A DNA stretch of 12,825 bases, taken from assembly GCA_023392205.1 (NCBI GenBank), contig JAEVZN010000275.1:1-12825 (forward strand), written 5' to 3'. The stretch comes from Pseudomonadota bacterium (GTDB taxonomy: Bacteria; Pseudomonadota; Alphaproteobacteria; Rhizobiales; Xanthobacteraceae). This document shows, in pieces, positions 1 through 6,286 of this stretch. Made by a program: the position numbers and the translations under genes. Within the stretch, counting starts at the first letter, position 1. The number at the start of each line of letters is the position of its first letter. The notes under the pieces are model-generated. The model saw only the letters and a program-made list of their open reading frames with translations. It was not told the DNA's origin and ran no database searches.

Positions 1-1
1 C

Positions 2-106
2 CGCAATACCGGCAACGTCTATGCCGGGCCGGAGCGGCGCAAGGGCGGCGACGCCGACTTCATCGAACAAAAAGCCCTGTTTCAGAAAACCCAGACCGCG
101 ATCTGA
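2..106 (+). CDS. C-terminal end of an unidentified protein (possible response regulator), cut by window edge
   Basis: An open frame enters from the left edge and ends at TGA 104-106. It gives 34 residues including VYAGPERRKGGDADFIEQ and ending KTQTAI. The G-P-[ED]-R-R pattern in a charged tail is, from memory, common at the C-terminus of stand-alone receiver proteins in Hyphomicrobiales. The stop lies 4 bp before the HPt gene, so the two are probably co-transcribed, and a receiver next to an HPt protein would make sense as a phosphorelay. The receiver domain itself is outside the window, so the function is inference only. That this is real coding sequence is fairly likely, because the frame runs tightly into the next gene. 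Confidence 0.5.
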   Translation, partial: RNTGNVYAGPERRKGGDADFIEQKALFQKTQTAI

Positions 107-110
107 CGCC

Positions 111-683
111 ATGGCCCCCTCACAAAACGACCGCCCCCGGGTGGAAACCTTCATCGATCACGAGGTGATCGTTCCGGTCAACAAACTCGCCCGGGCAATC
201 TCGAAAATCTCGCATGCCGGCGACAATCCGGTCGAGCGCGCCGAAGCGGCACTTGCCACATTGTCCGGAGATTTCGGTAGCTGGATGATCGAGGAATGCG
301 ACCGGCTCGATCGGGCGCGCCGCGAGACCGATACGCACGGCCTTGTTTCCGCGCACCGGGATATGCTGTTCCGCGTGGCGCACGACATCAAGGGCAGTGC
401 CGCGATGTTTGGATTTCCGCTGGTGGCTCCGGTGGCCCAGAGCCTGTGCCGCGTGCTCGAACATACGCCGGATCCGGCCCGCATTCCGCCGCAACTGGTC
501 GGGCAGCATGTTGACGCGATCCGTGCCATCGTGCGCGAATATGCCCGCCCTGACATCGCGGACATTGCGCAGGAGCTGAACCGCAAGCTGCACGATATCA
601 CTTACGAATTCCTGTGCGACGAGAATCGCCACCGTCCCGACTATCTCAAGAACGTTTACGACTCCCCGGCGCAGGCCTTCTGA
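111..683 (+). CDS. Histidine phosphotransfer (HPt) domain protein
   Basis: This 190-residue cytoplasmic protein carries an HPt domain, which passes phosphoryl groups between histidine kinases and receivers through a histidine on a four-helix bundle. The signature AHDIKGSAAMFGF lies near residues 90-102, with H91 as the expected phospho-acceptor followed by the usual x-x-K-G. Helical sequence flanks it (about 20-75 and 105-170). No kinase ATPase, receiver or membrane segment is visible, so it is a stand-alone HPt protein. I chose the ATG at 111, 4 bp after the upstream stop; a longer frame from 21 would overlap the upstream gene and adds low-complexity residues. The partner is probably the truncated upstream protein. 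The domain call is firm; the pathway is unknown. Confidence 0.85.
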   Translation: MAPSQNDRPRVETFIDHEVIVPVNKLARAISKISHAGDNPVERAEAALATLSGDFGSWMIEECDRLDRARRETDTHGLVSAHRDMLFRVAHDIKGSAAMFGFPLVAPVAQSLCRVLEHTPDPARIPPQLVGQHVDAIRAIVREYARPDIADIAQELNRKLHDITYEFLCDENRHRPDYLKNVYDSPAQAF

Positions 684-759
684 CGTCAAATTGTCGGAGG
701 GAACCCGCGGCCGCGGCCTCGCGTTGGGCGTATTGGGGACACTGGGGACGAAGACGATC

Positions 760-789
760 ATGCAGGACACATCCATGCAGGACACAACT
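760..789 (+). repeat. 15-bp tandem duplication at the start of the small ORF
   Basis: Two adjacent 15-bp units share ATGCAGGACACA and differ only in the last three bases (TCC against ACT). They encode MQDTS then MQDTT, duplicating the start codon in frame. Just upstream (about 734-750) a second short tandem, GGGGACACT then GGGGACG, is visible. Confidence 0.8.
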
Positions 790-975
790 CAACGCTTTGC
801 GGTCGCCCTGGGACAGGCGGTGATCCGATCCTGGCGCGGGCTGCCGCAGGACGTCCAACAGCGCATTTTCGAGGAGGCCGTCGTCGCCGGTCATCACGGC
901 GAGCGGGACGAAGCGCTGCGCGAAGAACTCGCGGTGTTCCTGCACGACCGGCATCCGCGCACTGTAAGCGACTAG
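760..975 (+). CDS. Small conserved-looking hypothetical protein (71 aa)
   Basis: This is a short soluble ORF with no recognised domain. It contains AVIRSWRGLPQDVQQRIFEEAV and ends ELAVFLHDRHPRTVSD. It looks mainly helical, with neither signal peptide nor membrane segment. From memory, similar 'LPxDVQ…FE…L.VFLHDRHPRT' proteins occur often in Bradyrhizobium relatives as hypothetical proteins; I could not check this. Two candidate ATG codons, 760 and 775, lie in a 15-bp tandem repeat (ATGCAGGACACATCC then ATGCAGGACACAACT). Either may be the start; AGGAC in the first copy could serve as a ribosome site for the second. The frame is also open back to a TTG at 691. It ends 10 bp from the convergent DUF2336 gene with no visible terminator between them. 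Confidence 0.55.
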   Translation: MQDTSMQDTTQRFAVALGQAVIRSWRGLPQDVQQRIFEEAVVAGHHGERDEALREELAVFLHDRHPRTVSD

Positions 976-985
976 CCGCGTTCGG

Positions 986-2155
986 TTAGGCTGCCGCTTG
1001 CCGCGCGTCCGGCATCACGCCATCCACCAGATCGTTGCAGAACAGCCGCGCTTCTTCGCGCGCGGCTTCGGTCGCAAAGCGCCGCAGCAGCATGAGCAGC
1101 GGCTCGATATCGTGCGCGGTGCTGTTGCGGCACCGGGTCAGCACCCGTTCGACCATGCGGCGACGCAGGCGGATCACCCCTCCCGGATCGCCGAGGAATC
1201 CGTCTTCCTGCATCGTGGCGATGGCTTCGCGGAACGCCGGATAGGCCGACGAAGGAAGCCCCGCCTTTTCATACACGGCCCGCAAACCCGCCTGCCCGCG
1301 ATCATGGATCAGCCCGGCGACACGCGCCAACGGCATGCCCGACAATTCCGCAAGCGCCTCCTCGAACATGGTCACATTGCCGGACAGCAATGCTCGCAGC
1401 ACGAGGCCCGCGGTGAGTTGCCCGCTTTCGCGCAGATGACGGATCAGCGGCCGCACCTCGGTCGTCTGTGATTGGGCCGCGAGCGTGACGGTCGCCTTTT
1501 CGCAGGCTTCCTTCGCCACACGGCGCGCACGGCCCTCATCCATCCAGTCGCGCGCGACCACGAAATCCGCAAGCGCCTGAGACAGCTTGGCAACCAGAGC
1601 CTGCCGGGTGGCCGCAGGCAGGTCCTCTCGCGCCAGCAACACTTCGCGGATCGGCGCGATATATCCGAAGCGTTCGATAATCCGGTCCACGGAGAATGGC
1701 GCGATCTCGGCGCCGACATTTTCCAGCAATTCGAGGCAGGCTTCCGCGCAGCCCACTTCTGCAATGGCGGCTGCGACCGATGGCGGCACGTAATAGCGCC
1801 GCGCCACCGCCGCCTGCGCGATGCGGCCATGCGTCGCCACCGCGTCGACCAGATCTGCATCGACCAGAAGCGGCGAACGCTCCAGCACAAGCGCTGCAAT
1901 GTCGGGCTGGTCGGCCGCCAATGCGTAGATGATCGAAGGTGGTGCCTGATCGTGCGAAGCGAGCACATCGGCCAGGGCCGCGCGCACCAGCGGCGAGGAA
2001 TCGTCCAGGAGGATGGTCATCGCCCCTTCGGCAGCGGCCAAATCGTCTTCGGACAGATCGGAGTAAAGATAAGCACGGGCCAGGGCAGCCGTCGCCTCTG
2101 CCCTTTCACCGGCGGGAGCGCTACGCAACCAAAATAGAAACTGACGTACGATCAT
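986..2155 (-). CDS. DUF2336 domain protein
   Basis: This 389-residue soluble, almost wholly helical protein matches the DUF2336 family (function unknown, alphaproteobacterial). The N-terminal part resembles HEAT-type helical repeats: RAEATAALARAYLYSDLS near residues 18-35, LLDDSSPLVRAALADVLA near 50-67, then QAPPSIIYALAADQPDIAAL. There is no signal peptide or membrane helix. The ATG at 2155 gives MIVRQFLFWLRSAP, which fits the start I remember for relatives, although the ribosome site is weak. The gene lies downstream of the lytic transglycosylase on the same strand, across a 111-bp gap with its own CtrA-like site and a perfect palindrome, so it may have its own promoter. Family assignment is good; the role is unknown, perhaps a scaffold in cell-cycle or motility signalling. 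Confidence 0.8.
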   Translation of the reverse strand: MIVRQFLFWLRSAPAGERAEATAALARAYLYSDLSEDDLAAAEGAMTILLDDSSPLVRAALADVLASHDQAPPSIIYALAADQPDIAALVLERSPLLVDADLVDAVATHGRIAQAAVARRYYVPPSVAAAIAEVGCAEACLELLENVGAEIAPFSVDRIIERFGYIAPIREVLLAREDLPAATRQALVAKLSQALADFVVARDWMDEGRARRVAKEACEKATVTLAAQSQTTEVRPLIRHLRESGQLTAGLVLRALLSGNVTMFEEALAELSGMPLARVAGLIHDRGQAGLRAVYEKAGLPSSAYPAFREAIATMQEDGFLGDPGGVIRLRRRMVERVLTRCRNSTAHDIEPLLMLLRRFATEAAREEARLFCNDLVDGVMPDARQAAA

Positions 2156-2221
2156 GTCTGGCTCAACGCGATCACGCGACGACGCTTCCCGTCGGCTTGA
2201 ATGAAGCCTAGCGCGCGCCCC

Positions 2222-2240
2222 TTAACAAAGGGTTCACCAT
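2222..2240. promoter_or_regulatory. CtrA-like binding site upstream of the DUF2336 gene
   Basis: The sequence reads TTAAC-N6-TTCACCAT, one base from the CtrA consensus TTAA-N7-TTAACCAT (C for the third base of the second half). It lies 67 bp upstream of the DUF2336 ATG at 2155. CtrA is the alphaproteobacterial cell-cycle and motility response regulator. The match was found by eye; binding is inferred. Confidence 0.45.
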
Positions 2241-2241
2241 A

Positions 2242-2257
2242 AATCTTCGCGAAGATT
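2242..2257. repeat. Perfect 16-bp palindrome between the transglycosylase and DUF2336 genes
   Basis: AATCTTCGCGAAGATT is its own reverse complement over 16 bp. It sits 9 bp beyond the transglycosylase stop (minus strand) and next to the CtrA-like site. As RNA it could form a short hairpin with a CGCG loop, but no T-run follows on the minus strand. It could be a weak terminator or the operator of an unidentified dimeric regulator. Confidence 0.6.
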
Positions 2258-2266
2258 GACGAGGTC

Positions 2267-3409
2267 TTAACCGCGTACGCCGGCGGTGAAGAGCGAACGG
2301 ACATCGGGCCGCATGTCCTGGAACAGCCCAAGCTGCTCGATCTGTCCATGCGCGGCCGCCACCGTCTGGGTCTGCGGCGATGCCGGTGCCACAGCGTGAC
2401 CTTGCGGCTGAGTCTGTTGCGTCTGTGTCTGTTGCGCCTGCTGCGCGGATGCAGGGCGCGTGCGCCCTTCAAGCTCCATCGCCGCAAGACGCGCGGCTTC
2501 CTGCTGGCGGCTGCGGCCGCTGCCGGTCCACAATTCGGTCACTGCGGACGACACCGGTTGTCTGCGCTCGCCTGCACGATAAGGATTGTGGAAGGTTTGC
2601 TCGTTGCGCAAGGCCTGCTGCGCTTGTGCGGACACCGCCGGCGCGATCGTGGGAATTGCACGCGACGGCGCGGCCTGCACGGCGACATCCGCCACCTGAT
2701 AGGCACGCGCCACGCGCGCGGGCTCGCCCACAAATGCAACCGGAGCGGCGGCCACAACCGGATCGGCAGCCGGCATGCGCGAGCGGGCGACATTGAACCG
2801 GCCGCTCAGGTTCTGCGCGACTTCGGCGAGGTTGCGGGCACGCCCGCTCTTGTCGAAGAAGATCGAGCGATTGGCCCGCGCCGCCGTCGGGAAGGCCTCC
2901 GCCGCGCTGACATTCGGATTGGCCTCGGCCATGCCGATGAGACGCGCGGCGCCGCTCGCGCCCATGAAATGCGCGATATACAATTCACCGTCGGTGGCCT
3001 CGCGGCCGAGCCGGTTGCTCAGATGCTTGGCATTGCTGTTGGTGAACACGCCCGCCATCAGCGCATTGGCGGTCGGGTCCTGACGTAGCGCCATGATCTC
3101 GCGGCGCATGGCGGGGTCAGAGATGGAATAGCGTCCGTCCGGGCTCTTGGTGATCGCGTTGGCATAGCGCTCGTAGCCGAGCAAAGGCCCTGCTTCCTTC
3201 AGCGTACCGATCCAGGTGCGGTCGATGAACTGGAACAGGCCGCCCGCCGAGGACGTGCGCGCCGCCGCATTCGGATTGAGATTGGATTCGACTTTCGCCG
3301 TCGCCAGGAGATAGCTGAACTTGGCGCCAGTGACCTGCGAGGCGCGACGGATCGCGGCCAGGACGGGATTTCCCGCCGGTGCTGTCGCTTGCGTTGCCTC
3401 GACTGCCAT
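2267..3409 (-). CDS. Lytic transglycosylase (SLT domain) without signal peptide
   Basis: The encoded protein has 380 residues. A lysozyme-like SLT domain occupies about residues 15-185. The motif ATAKVESNLNPNA places the probable catalytic acid at E41, followed by SSAGGLFQFIDRTWI, the usual S-x-x-G-x-x-Q-F-x-x-x-T-W stretch. Such enzymes cleave the glycan strands of peptidoglycan. The rest is Ala/Pro/Gln-rich and probably disordered, with a Gln/Thr tract at 323-336 and a short tail, LGLFQDMRPDVRSLFTAGVRG, in two pieces of charged and hydrophobic residues. There is no signal peptide or lipobox, so export must use another route (flagellar type III export is one guess) or the protein acts after release. 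The ATG at 3409 is chosen for an AGAAGG ribosome site 7 nt upstream; a start at 3436 would add nine residues. A CtrA-like site lies about 70 bp upstream. Confidence 0.8.
   Translation of the reverse strand: MAVEATQATAPAGNPVLAAIRRASQVTGAKFSYLLATAKVESNLNPNAAARTSSAGGLFQFIDRTWIGTLKEAGPLLGYERYANAITKSPDGRYSISDPAMRREIMALRQDPTANALMAGVFTNSNAKHLSNRLGREATDGELYIAHFMGASGAARLIGMAEANPNVSAAEAFPTAARANRSIFFDKSGRARNLAEVAQNLSGRFNVARSRMPAADPVVAAAPVAFVGEPARVARAYQVADVAVQAAPSRAIPTIAPAVSAQAQQALRNEQTFHNPYRAGERRQPVSSAVTELWTGSGRSRQQEAARLAAMELEGRTRPASAQQAQQTQTQQTQPQGHAVAPASPQTQTVAAAHGQIEQLGLFQDMRPDVRSLFTAGVRG
2402..2443 (-). repeat. Gln/Thr-rich low-complexity tract in the transglycosylase tail
   Basis: Residues 323-336 read QQAQQTQTQQTQPQ. 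The DNA has irregular CTG/TTG/GTCTG repeats here, typical of slippage-prone linker sequence. It lies between the SLT half and the conserved-looking extreme C-terminus. Confidence 0.7.
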
Positions 3410-3477
3410 CAGCGCGCCTTCTCTCGGGCAGCGCAAGGATTGTGCCGACTGCCCCGGACGCGCGCGAGGGTGACGGA

Positions 3478-3499
3478 TTATGGTAAACGAGACGTTAAC
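3478..3499 (-). promoter_or_regulatory. CtrA-like binding site in the transglycosylase/MaoC divergent region
   Basis: On the minus strand this reads TTAA-N7-TTTACCATAA, one base from the CtrA consensus TTAA-N7-TTAACCAT. It is about 69 bp upstream of the transglycosylase ATG at 3409, a typical activator distance, and 30 bp upstream of the MaoC ATG at 3529. It therefore more likely serves the transglycosylase. Found by eye. Confidence 0.5.
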
Positions 3500-3528
3500 G
3501 CCGGTATTTTGGGGAGCGAAGCAGAACC

Positions 3529-4014
3529 ATGAATGATGAAGCCAGACGGCATCCGCGCGGCGGGCTCTTTTTCGAGGATTTCGAGGTCGGGCGCCTCTAC
3601 CAGCACCGCTATTATCGGACCGTCACGCAGATGGACAACATGCTGTTCTCCAACATGACGCTCAATCCGCAGCCTTTGCATATCGACCGGCATTTCTGCG
3701 CAACCGAAACCGAATGGGGGCAGCCGCTGATGAATTCGCTGTTCACCCTCGGACTTATGATCGGCATGTCGGTCTCCGACATTTCCACCGGCACGACCAT
3801 CGCCAATCTCGGCATGCAGGAAACGCGCTTTCCGCATCCGGTCTTCGAGAACGACACGCTGAACGCGACCACCGAAATCATCGGCAAGCGCGAATCGAAA
3901 TCCCGGCCCGAGGCCGGGATCGTCGAGTTGCACCACCGCGCCTTCAATCAGGACGGCATTCTGGTCGCCGAATGCAGGCGGCAGGCATTCATCAAGAAAC
4001 GTCCGGTGGTGTGA
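3529..4014 (+). CDS. MaoC-family hydratase/dehydratase (single hot-dog domain)
   Basis: The protein has 161 residues and spans one MaoC hot-dog domain. FFEDFEVG lies near residue 14 and SNMTLNPQPLHIDRHF near 41-56, with N46, H51 and D53 in the region of the hydratase active site. In the classic (R)-hydratase motif the catalytic Asp precedes N-P-L-H; here that place is T-L-N-P-Q-P-L-H, as in the mesaconyl/itaconyl-CoA hydratase side of the family. The stop is 2 bp before the CitE-type gene, so the two are one operon. MaoC plus CitE pairs act in itaconate/citramalyl-CoA or methylmalyl-CoA breakdown (hydrate, then cleave), which is the best guess at substrate class. No CoA transferase is visible. 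GGGGAG near 3511 is the ribosome site, rather far from the ATG. Confidence 0.8.
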   Translation: MNDEARRHPRGGLFFEDFEVGRLYQHRYYRTVTQMDNMLFSNMTLNPQPLHIDRHFCATETEWGQPLMNSLFTLGLMIGMSVSDISTGTTIANLGMQETRFPHPVFENDTLNATTEIIGKRESKSRPEAGIVELHHRAFNQDGILVAECRRQAFIKKRPVV

Positions 4015-4016
4015 CC

Positions 4017-4910
4017 ATGCGCTCGCTCCTCTTCGTGCCGGGCGACAATACGAAAAAGCTCGACAAGGGCCTGTCGAGCGGCGCCGACGCGCTGATCGTC
4101 GATCTGGAGGATTCGGTCTCCGGCGACAACAAGGCGCAGGCGCGGCAGACCGCCCTGTCCTTCCTGCGCGAGGCGGCGACAGCGTCGCACCGCCCGCGCC
4201 TCCTGGTGCGCATCAATGCGCTTGATTCCGGCCTCGCCGACGACGATCTCGGCGTCATCGTTGGCGGCCGGCCCGACGCCATCATGCTGCCCAAGGCAGC
4301 GGGCGGATCATCGGTCACGCATCTGCATGCCAAGCTGTCGGCGCATGAGGCCATGTCCGGATGGCCGGATGGCGGCATCGGTATTGTGGCGCTCGCGACC
4401 GAAACGGCAGCGTCGCTGTTCACGTCAGGCACCTATGCGGGGTCGAGCGCGCGGCTGAAGGGACTGACATGGGGGGCCGAAGACCTGTCCGCCGATCTCG
4501 GCGCCGAGGCCAATCGTGACGCACAAGGCCACTTCCTCGATCCCTATCGACTGGCGCGCGTGTTATGTCTGGCCGGTGCGGCGGCTGCGGGCGTCAGCGC
4601 CATCGACACCGTCTATGTCGATTTCCGCAACAACGAGGGGCTGCGCGTGGAAGCGGAAGCGGCGCGCCGCGACGGCTTCACGGCCAAGATGGCGATCCAT
4701 CCGGCACAGGTGGCGGTCATCAATGCCGTGTTCACGCCGGATGCCGGGGCAATCGCGCAGGCGCATGCCATCGTGGCTGCGTTCGGCGCACAACCCGGCG
4801 CCGGTGTGGTCGGGATTGGCGGCAAGATGTATGACCGCCCGCATCTTTTGCGCGCGGAACGGGTGCTGGCCCGCGCGGGCGAGACAAGGCCGGATCAGGT
4901 CTTGTTATAG
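4017..4910 (+). CDS. CitE-family CoA-ester lyase (malyl-/citramalyl-CoA lyase-like)
   Basis: This 297-residue protein is a TIM-barrel CitE-type lyase. It opens with [17 protein letters not shown] follows at residues 28-34, LLVRIN with R65 contacting substrate, ALATET with E129, and [13 protein letters not shown] with D156. E129 and D156 are the expected Mg2+ ligands. KMAIHPAQ comes later. The family cleaves (or condenses) malyl-, methylmalyl-, citramalyl- or citryl-CoA to acetyl-CoA plus an oxo acid. Citrate lyase subunits CitD and CitF are absent, so this is a stand-alone CoA-ester lyase rather than true citrate lyase. The start at 4017 is 2 bp after the MaoC stop, which implies translational coupling. 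The 3' end overlaps hisI by 16 bp tail to tail. Exact substrate is unknown. Confidence 0.85.
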   Translation: MRSLLFVPGDNTKKLDKGLSSGADALIVDLEDSVSGDNKAQARQTALSFLREAATASHRPRLLVRINALDSGLADDDLGVIVGGRPDAIMLPKAAGGSSVTHLHAKLSAHEAMSGWPDGGIGIVALATETAASLFTSGTYAGSSARLKGLTWGAEDLSADLGAEANRDAQGHFLDPYRLARVLCLAGAAAAGVSAIDTVYVDFRNNEGLRVEAEAARRDGFTAKMAIHPAQVAVINAVFTPDAGAIAQAHAIVAAFGAQPGAGVVGIGGKMYDRPHLLRAERVLARAGETRPDQVLL

Positions 4911-5329
4911 GTCGAAGCGGGGTCGAAAACTTTCACCGCATCGCGCAATTCGAGCCTGACCGTTCTGCCGGCGGGCTGACCGAGCGCGATGGAGCGGTAG
5001 AAGCAGCTCACCCGTCCGGTATGGCAGGCGCCCGGTCCCGCCTGCACCACTTTCAGCCAGACCGCGTCCTGATCGCAATCCACGCGCATTTCGACGACGC
5101 GCTGGACGTGGCCGGAATCCTCGCCCTTGCGCCAGAGTTTCGCGCGCGAGCGGCTAAAATAATGCGCCTCTCCACTCTCGATGGTCTTCGCCAGAGCCTC
5201 GGCATTCATGTGCGCGACCATCAGCAATTCATCGGACGAGGCGTCCGTCACCACCGCTGTGATCAGACCGTTGGCATCGTATTTCGGCCGAAACGACAGA
5301 CCTTCTTCGATTTCGGACGAGGCGGCCAT
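4895..5329 (-). CDS. hisI: Phosphoribosyl-AMP cyclohydrolase (histidine biosynthesis)
   Basis: This 144-residue monofunctional HisI hydrolyses the purine ring of phosphoribosyl-AMP to ProFAR in the third step of histidine synthesis, in the cytoplasm. Visible motifs are [18 protein letters not shown] (about 59-76), DCDQDA with D84, D86 and D88 for Mg2+, and C85, C102 (GACHTG) and C109 (SCF), the zinc-binding cysteines. No HisE domain is fused. The ATG at 5329 has GGGAG 8-9 nt upstream; a TTG directly before it is less likely. It lies 119 bp downstream of folE on the same strand with a possible terminator between, so common transcription is uncertain. The 3' end overlaps the CitE gene. Confidence 0.95.
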   Translation of the reverse strand: MAASSEIEEGLSFRPKYDANGLITAVVTDASSDELLMVAHMNAEALAKTIESGEAHYFSRSRAKLWRKGEDSGHVQRVVEMRVDCDQDAVWLKVVQAGPGACHTGRVSCFYRSIALGQPAGRTVRLELRDAVKVFDPASTYNKT

Positions 5330-5363
5330 CAAGGCGCTCCCAAAGATGCAATCAATAATATTG

Positions 5364-5385
5364 CCGACCCGCCATGACGGGCCGG
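5364..5385 (-). terminator. Possible terminator hairpin downstream of folE
   Basis: On the minus strand an 8-bp GC-rich stem, CCGGCCCG with CGGGTCGG (one G-U pair), has a six-base loop and is followed by the AT-rich CAATATTATTGATT rather than a pure T-run. It lies between folE and hisI. This is a weak to moderate candidate. Confidence 0.35.
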
Positions 5386-5414
5386 CATGTCCGCGGGCCG
5401 GGCCTCACAAGGCT

Positions 5415-5441
5415 TCCGCTTGCCCGGAAAGATCAAGCGGA
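5415..5441 (-). repeat. Inverted repeat just after the folE stop
   Basis: TCCGCTTG and CAAGCGGA form a perfect 8-bp stem around an 11-base spacer, starting 8 bp beyond the folE stop codon. It probably makes an mRNA 3' hairpin, perhaps stabilising the message. No T-run follows. Confidence 0.4.
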
Positions 5442-5448
5442 GCGTGCG

Positions 5449-6102
5449 CTAGCGCGGGCGGACCGAATTCATGAAGCGGATCTGCTCGTTCGGGTCGTCG
5501 CGGAACGAGCCCCGGAATTGCGTCGTCACCGTCAGCGCGCCCGGCTTGGTCACGCCGCGGATCGACATGCACATATGCTCGGCCTCGATCATCACCGCGA
5601 TGCCGGCCGGCTTCAGATTGTCCTCGATGGCGGCCACGATCTGGGCGCTCATATGCTCCTGCGTCTGCAGGCGGCGGGCAAACACATCGACGAGACGCGC
5701 AAGCTTCGATAGCCCGACCACCCGGCCGACCGGACGATAGGCGATATGCGCCTTGCCGAAGAACGGCATGATGTGATGTTCGCAATGCGAGTTGAAGGTG
5801 ATGTCGCGCACCAGCACGAAGTCGTCATAGGTCTCGCCTTCGGCGAACGTCTTGTCGAGAATATCGGCCGGGTTCTCGGTATAGCCGCGGAACATCTCTT
5901 CGTAGGCCTCGACCACGCGGGACGGCGTCTCCAGCACGCCTTCGCGTCTGGGATCGTCGCCGGTGAAGGCGATCAGGACGCGCACGGCCTCTTCCGCCTG
6001 TTCCCGTGTGGGCCGGGTGCCTTGCGTCTGGGCGCCGGCCTGCTCGGATACAGGCTGGGACTGGCCCGAATGTTTCGGCCAGGGCTTCACGATAGCGTCC
6101 AT
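5449..6102 (-). CDS. folE: GTP cyclohydrolase I
   Basis: The enzyme has 217 residues and converts GTP to dihydroneopterin triphosphate, the first step of folate synthesis. The catalytic region is complete. [18 protein letters not shown] gives zinc ligands C107 and H110. [11 protein letters not shown] gives H176 and C178, matching E. coli C110, H113, H179 and C181 with a constant offset of three. [18 protein letters not shown] and the C-terminal FMNSVR are typical. The first 30 residues are a Gln/Ser/Pro-rich extension of no known role. The ATG at 6102 has GGAGA about 9 nt upstream. It is divergent from the IscU-like gene across 184 bp. Confidence 0.96.
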   Translation of the reverse strand: MDAIVKPWPKHSGQSQPVSEQAGAQTQGTRPTREQAEEAVRVLIAFTGDDPRREGVLETPSRVVEAYEEMFRGYTENPADILDKTFAEGETYDDFVLVRDITFNSHCEHHIMPFFGKAHIAYRPVGRVVGLSKLARLVDVFARRLQTQEHMSAQIVAAIEDNLKPAGIAVMIEAEHMCMSIRGVTKPGALTVTTQFRGSFRDDPNEQIRFMNSVRPR

Positions 6103-6199
6103 AACGAGGTCTCTCCGTTCGACCGGCGCTCATGCGCAGCACAAAAGACGGGCACCGGGGGTGTCACCGGGGCGGCCGCGCCGCCCTGCGATGCGGGGC

Positions 6200-6229
6200 T
6201 TGGACGCTGCATTCCCGAGCCCCTATATA
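6200..6229 (+). promoter_or_regulatory. Possible sigma-70-type promoter for the IscU-like gene
   Basis: TTGGAC (6200-6205) and TATATA (6224-6229) are separated by 18 bp. The predicted start near 6236 leaves a leader of about 50 nt before the ATG at 6287. Found by eye, in the only plausible place for this gene's promoter. Confidence 0.45.
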
Positions 6230-6286
6230 GTCAAATGCCGTCCCGACACAAATAAACGCTCCTGAAAGGGGCCATCAGGTTTGTTC

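Noticed and set aside
976..985. Terminator between the small ORF and the convergent DUF2336 gene
   Set aside because: The gap is 10 bp and no stem with a T-run was found.
1472..2137. Plus-strand frame of 221 codons opposite the DUF2336 gene
   Set aside because: It is a compositional shadow; the DUF2336 reading on the minus strand is strongly supported.
3714..4016. An upstream in-frame extension of the CitE gene from ATG 3714
   Set aside because: It overlaps the well-supported MaoC gene in another frame and reads as Arg/His-rich shadow sequence. The family start RSLLFVPG follows ATG 4017.
6153..6172. Direct repeat CACCGGGG, 12-bp period, between folE and the IscU-like gene
   Set aside because: Only 8 bp are repeated in a GC-rich stretch, which is easily chance. 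No known regulator site resembles it.
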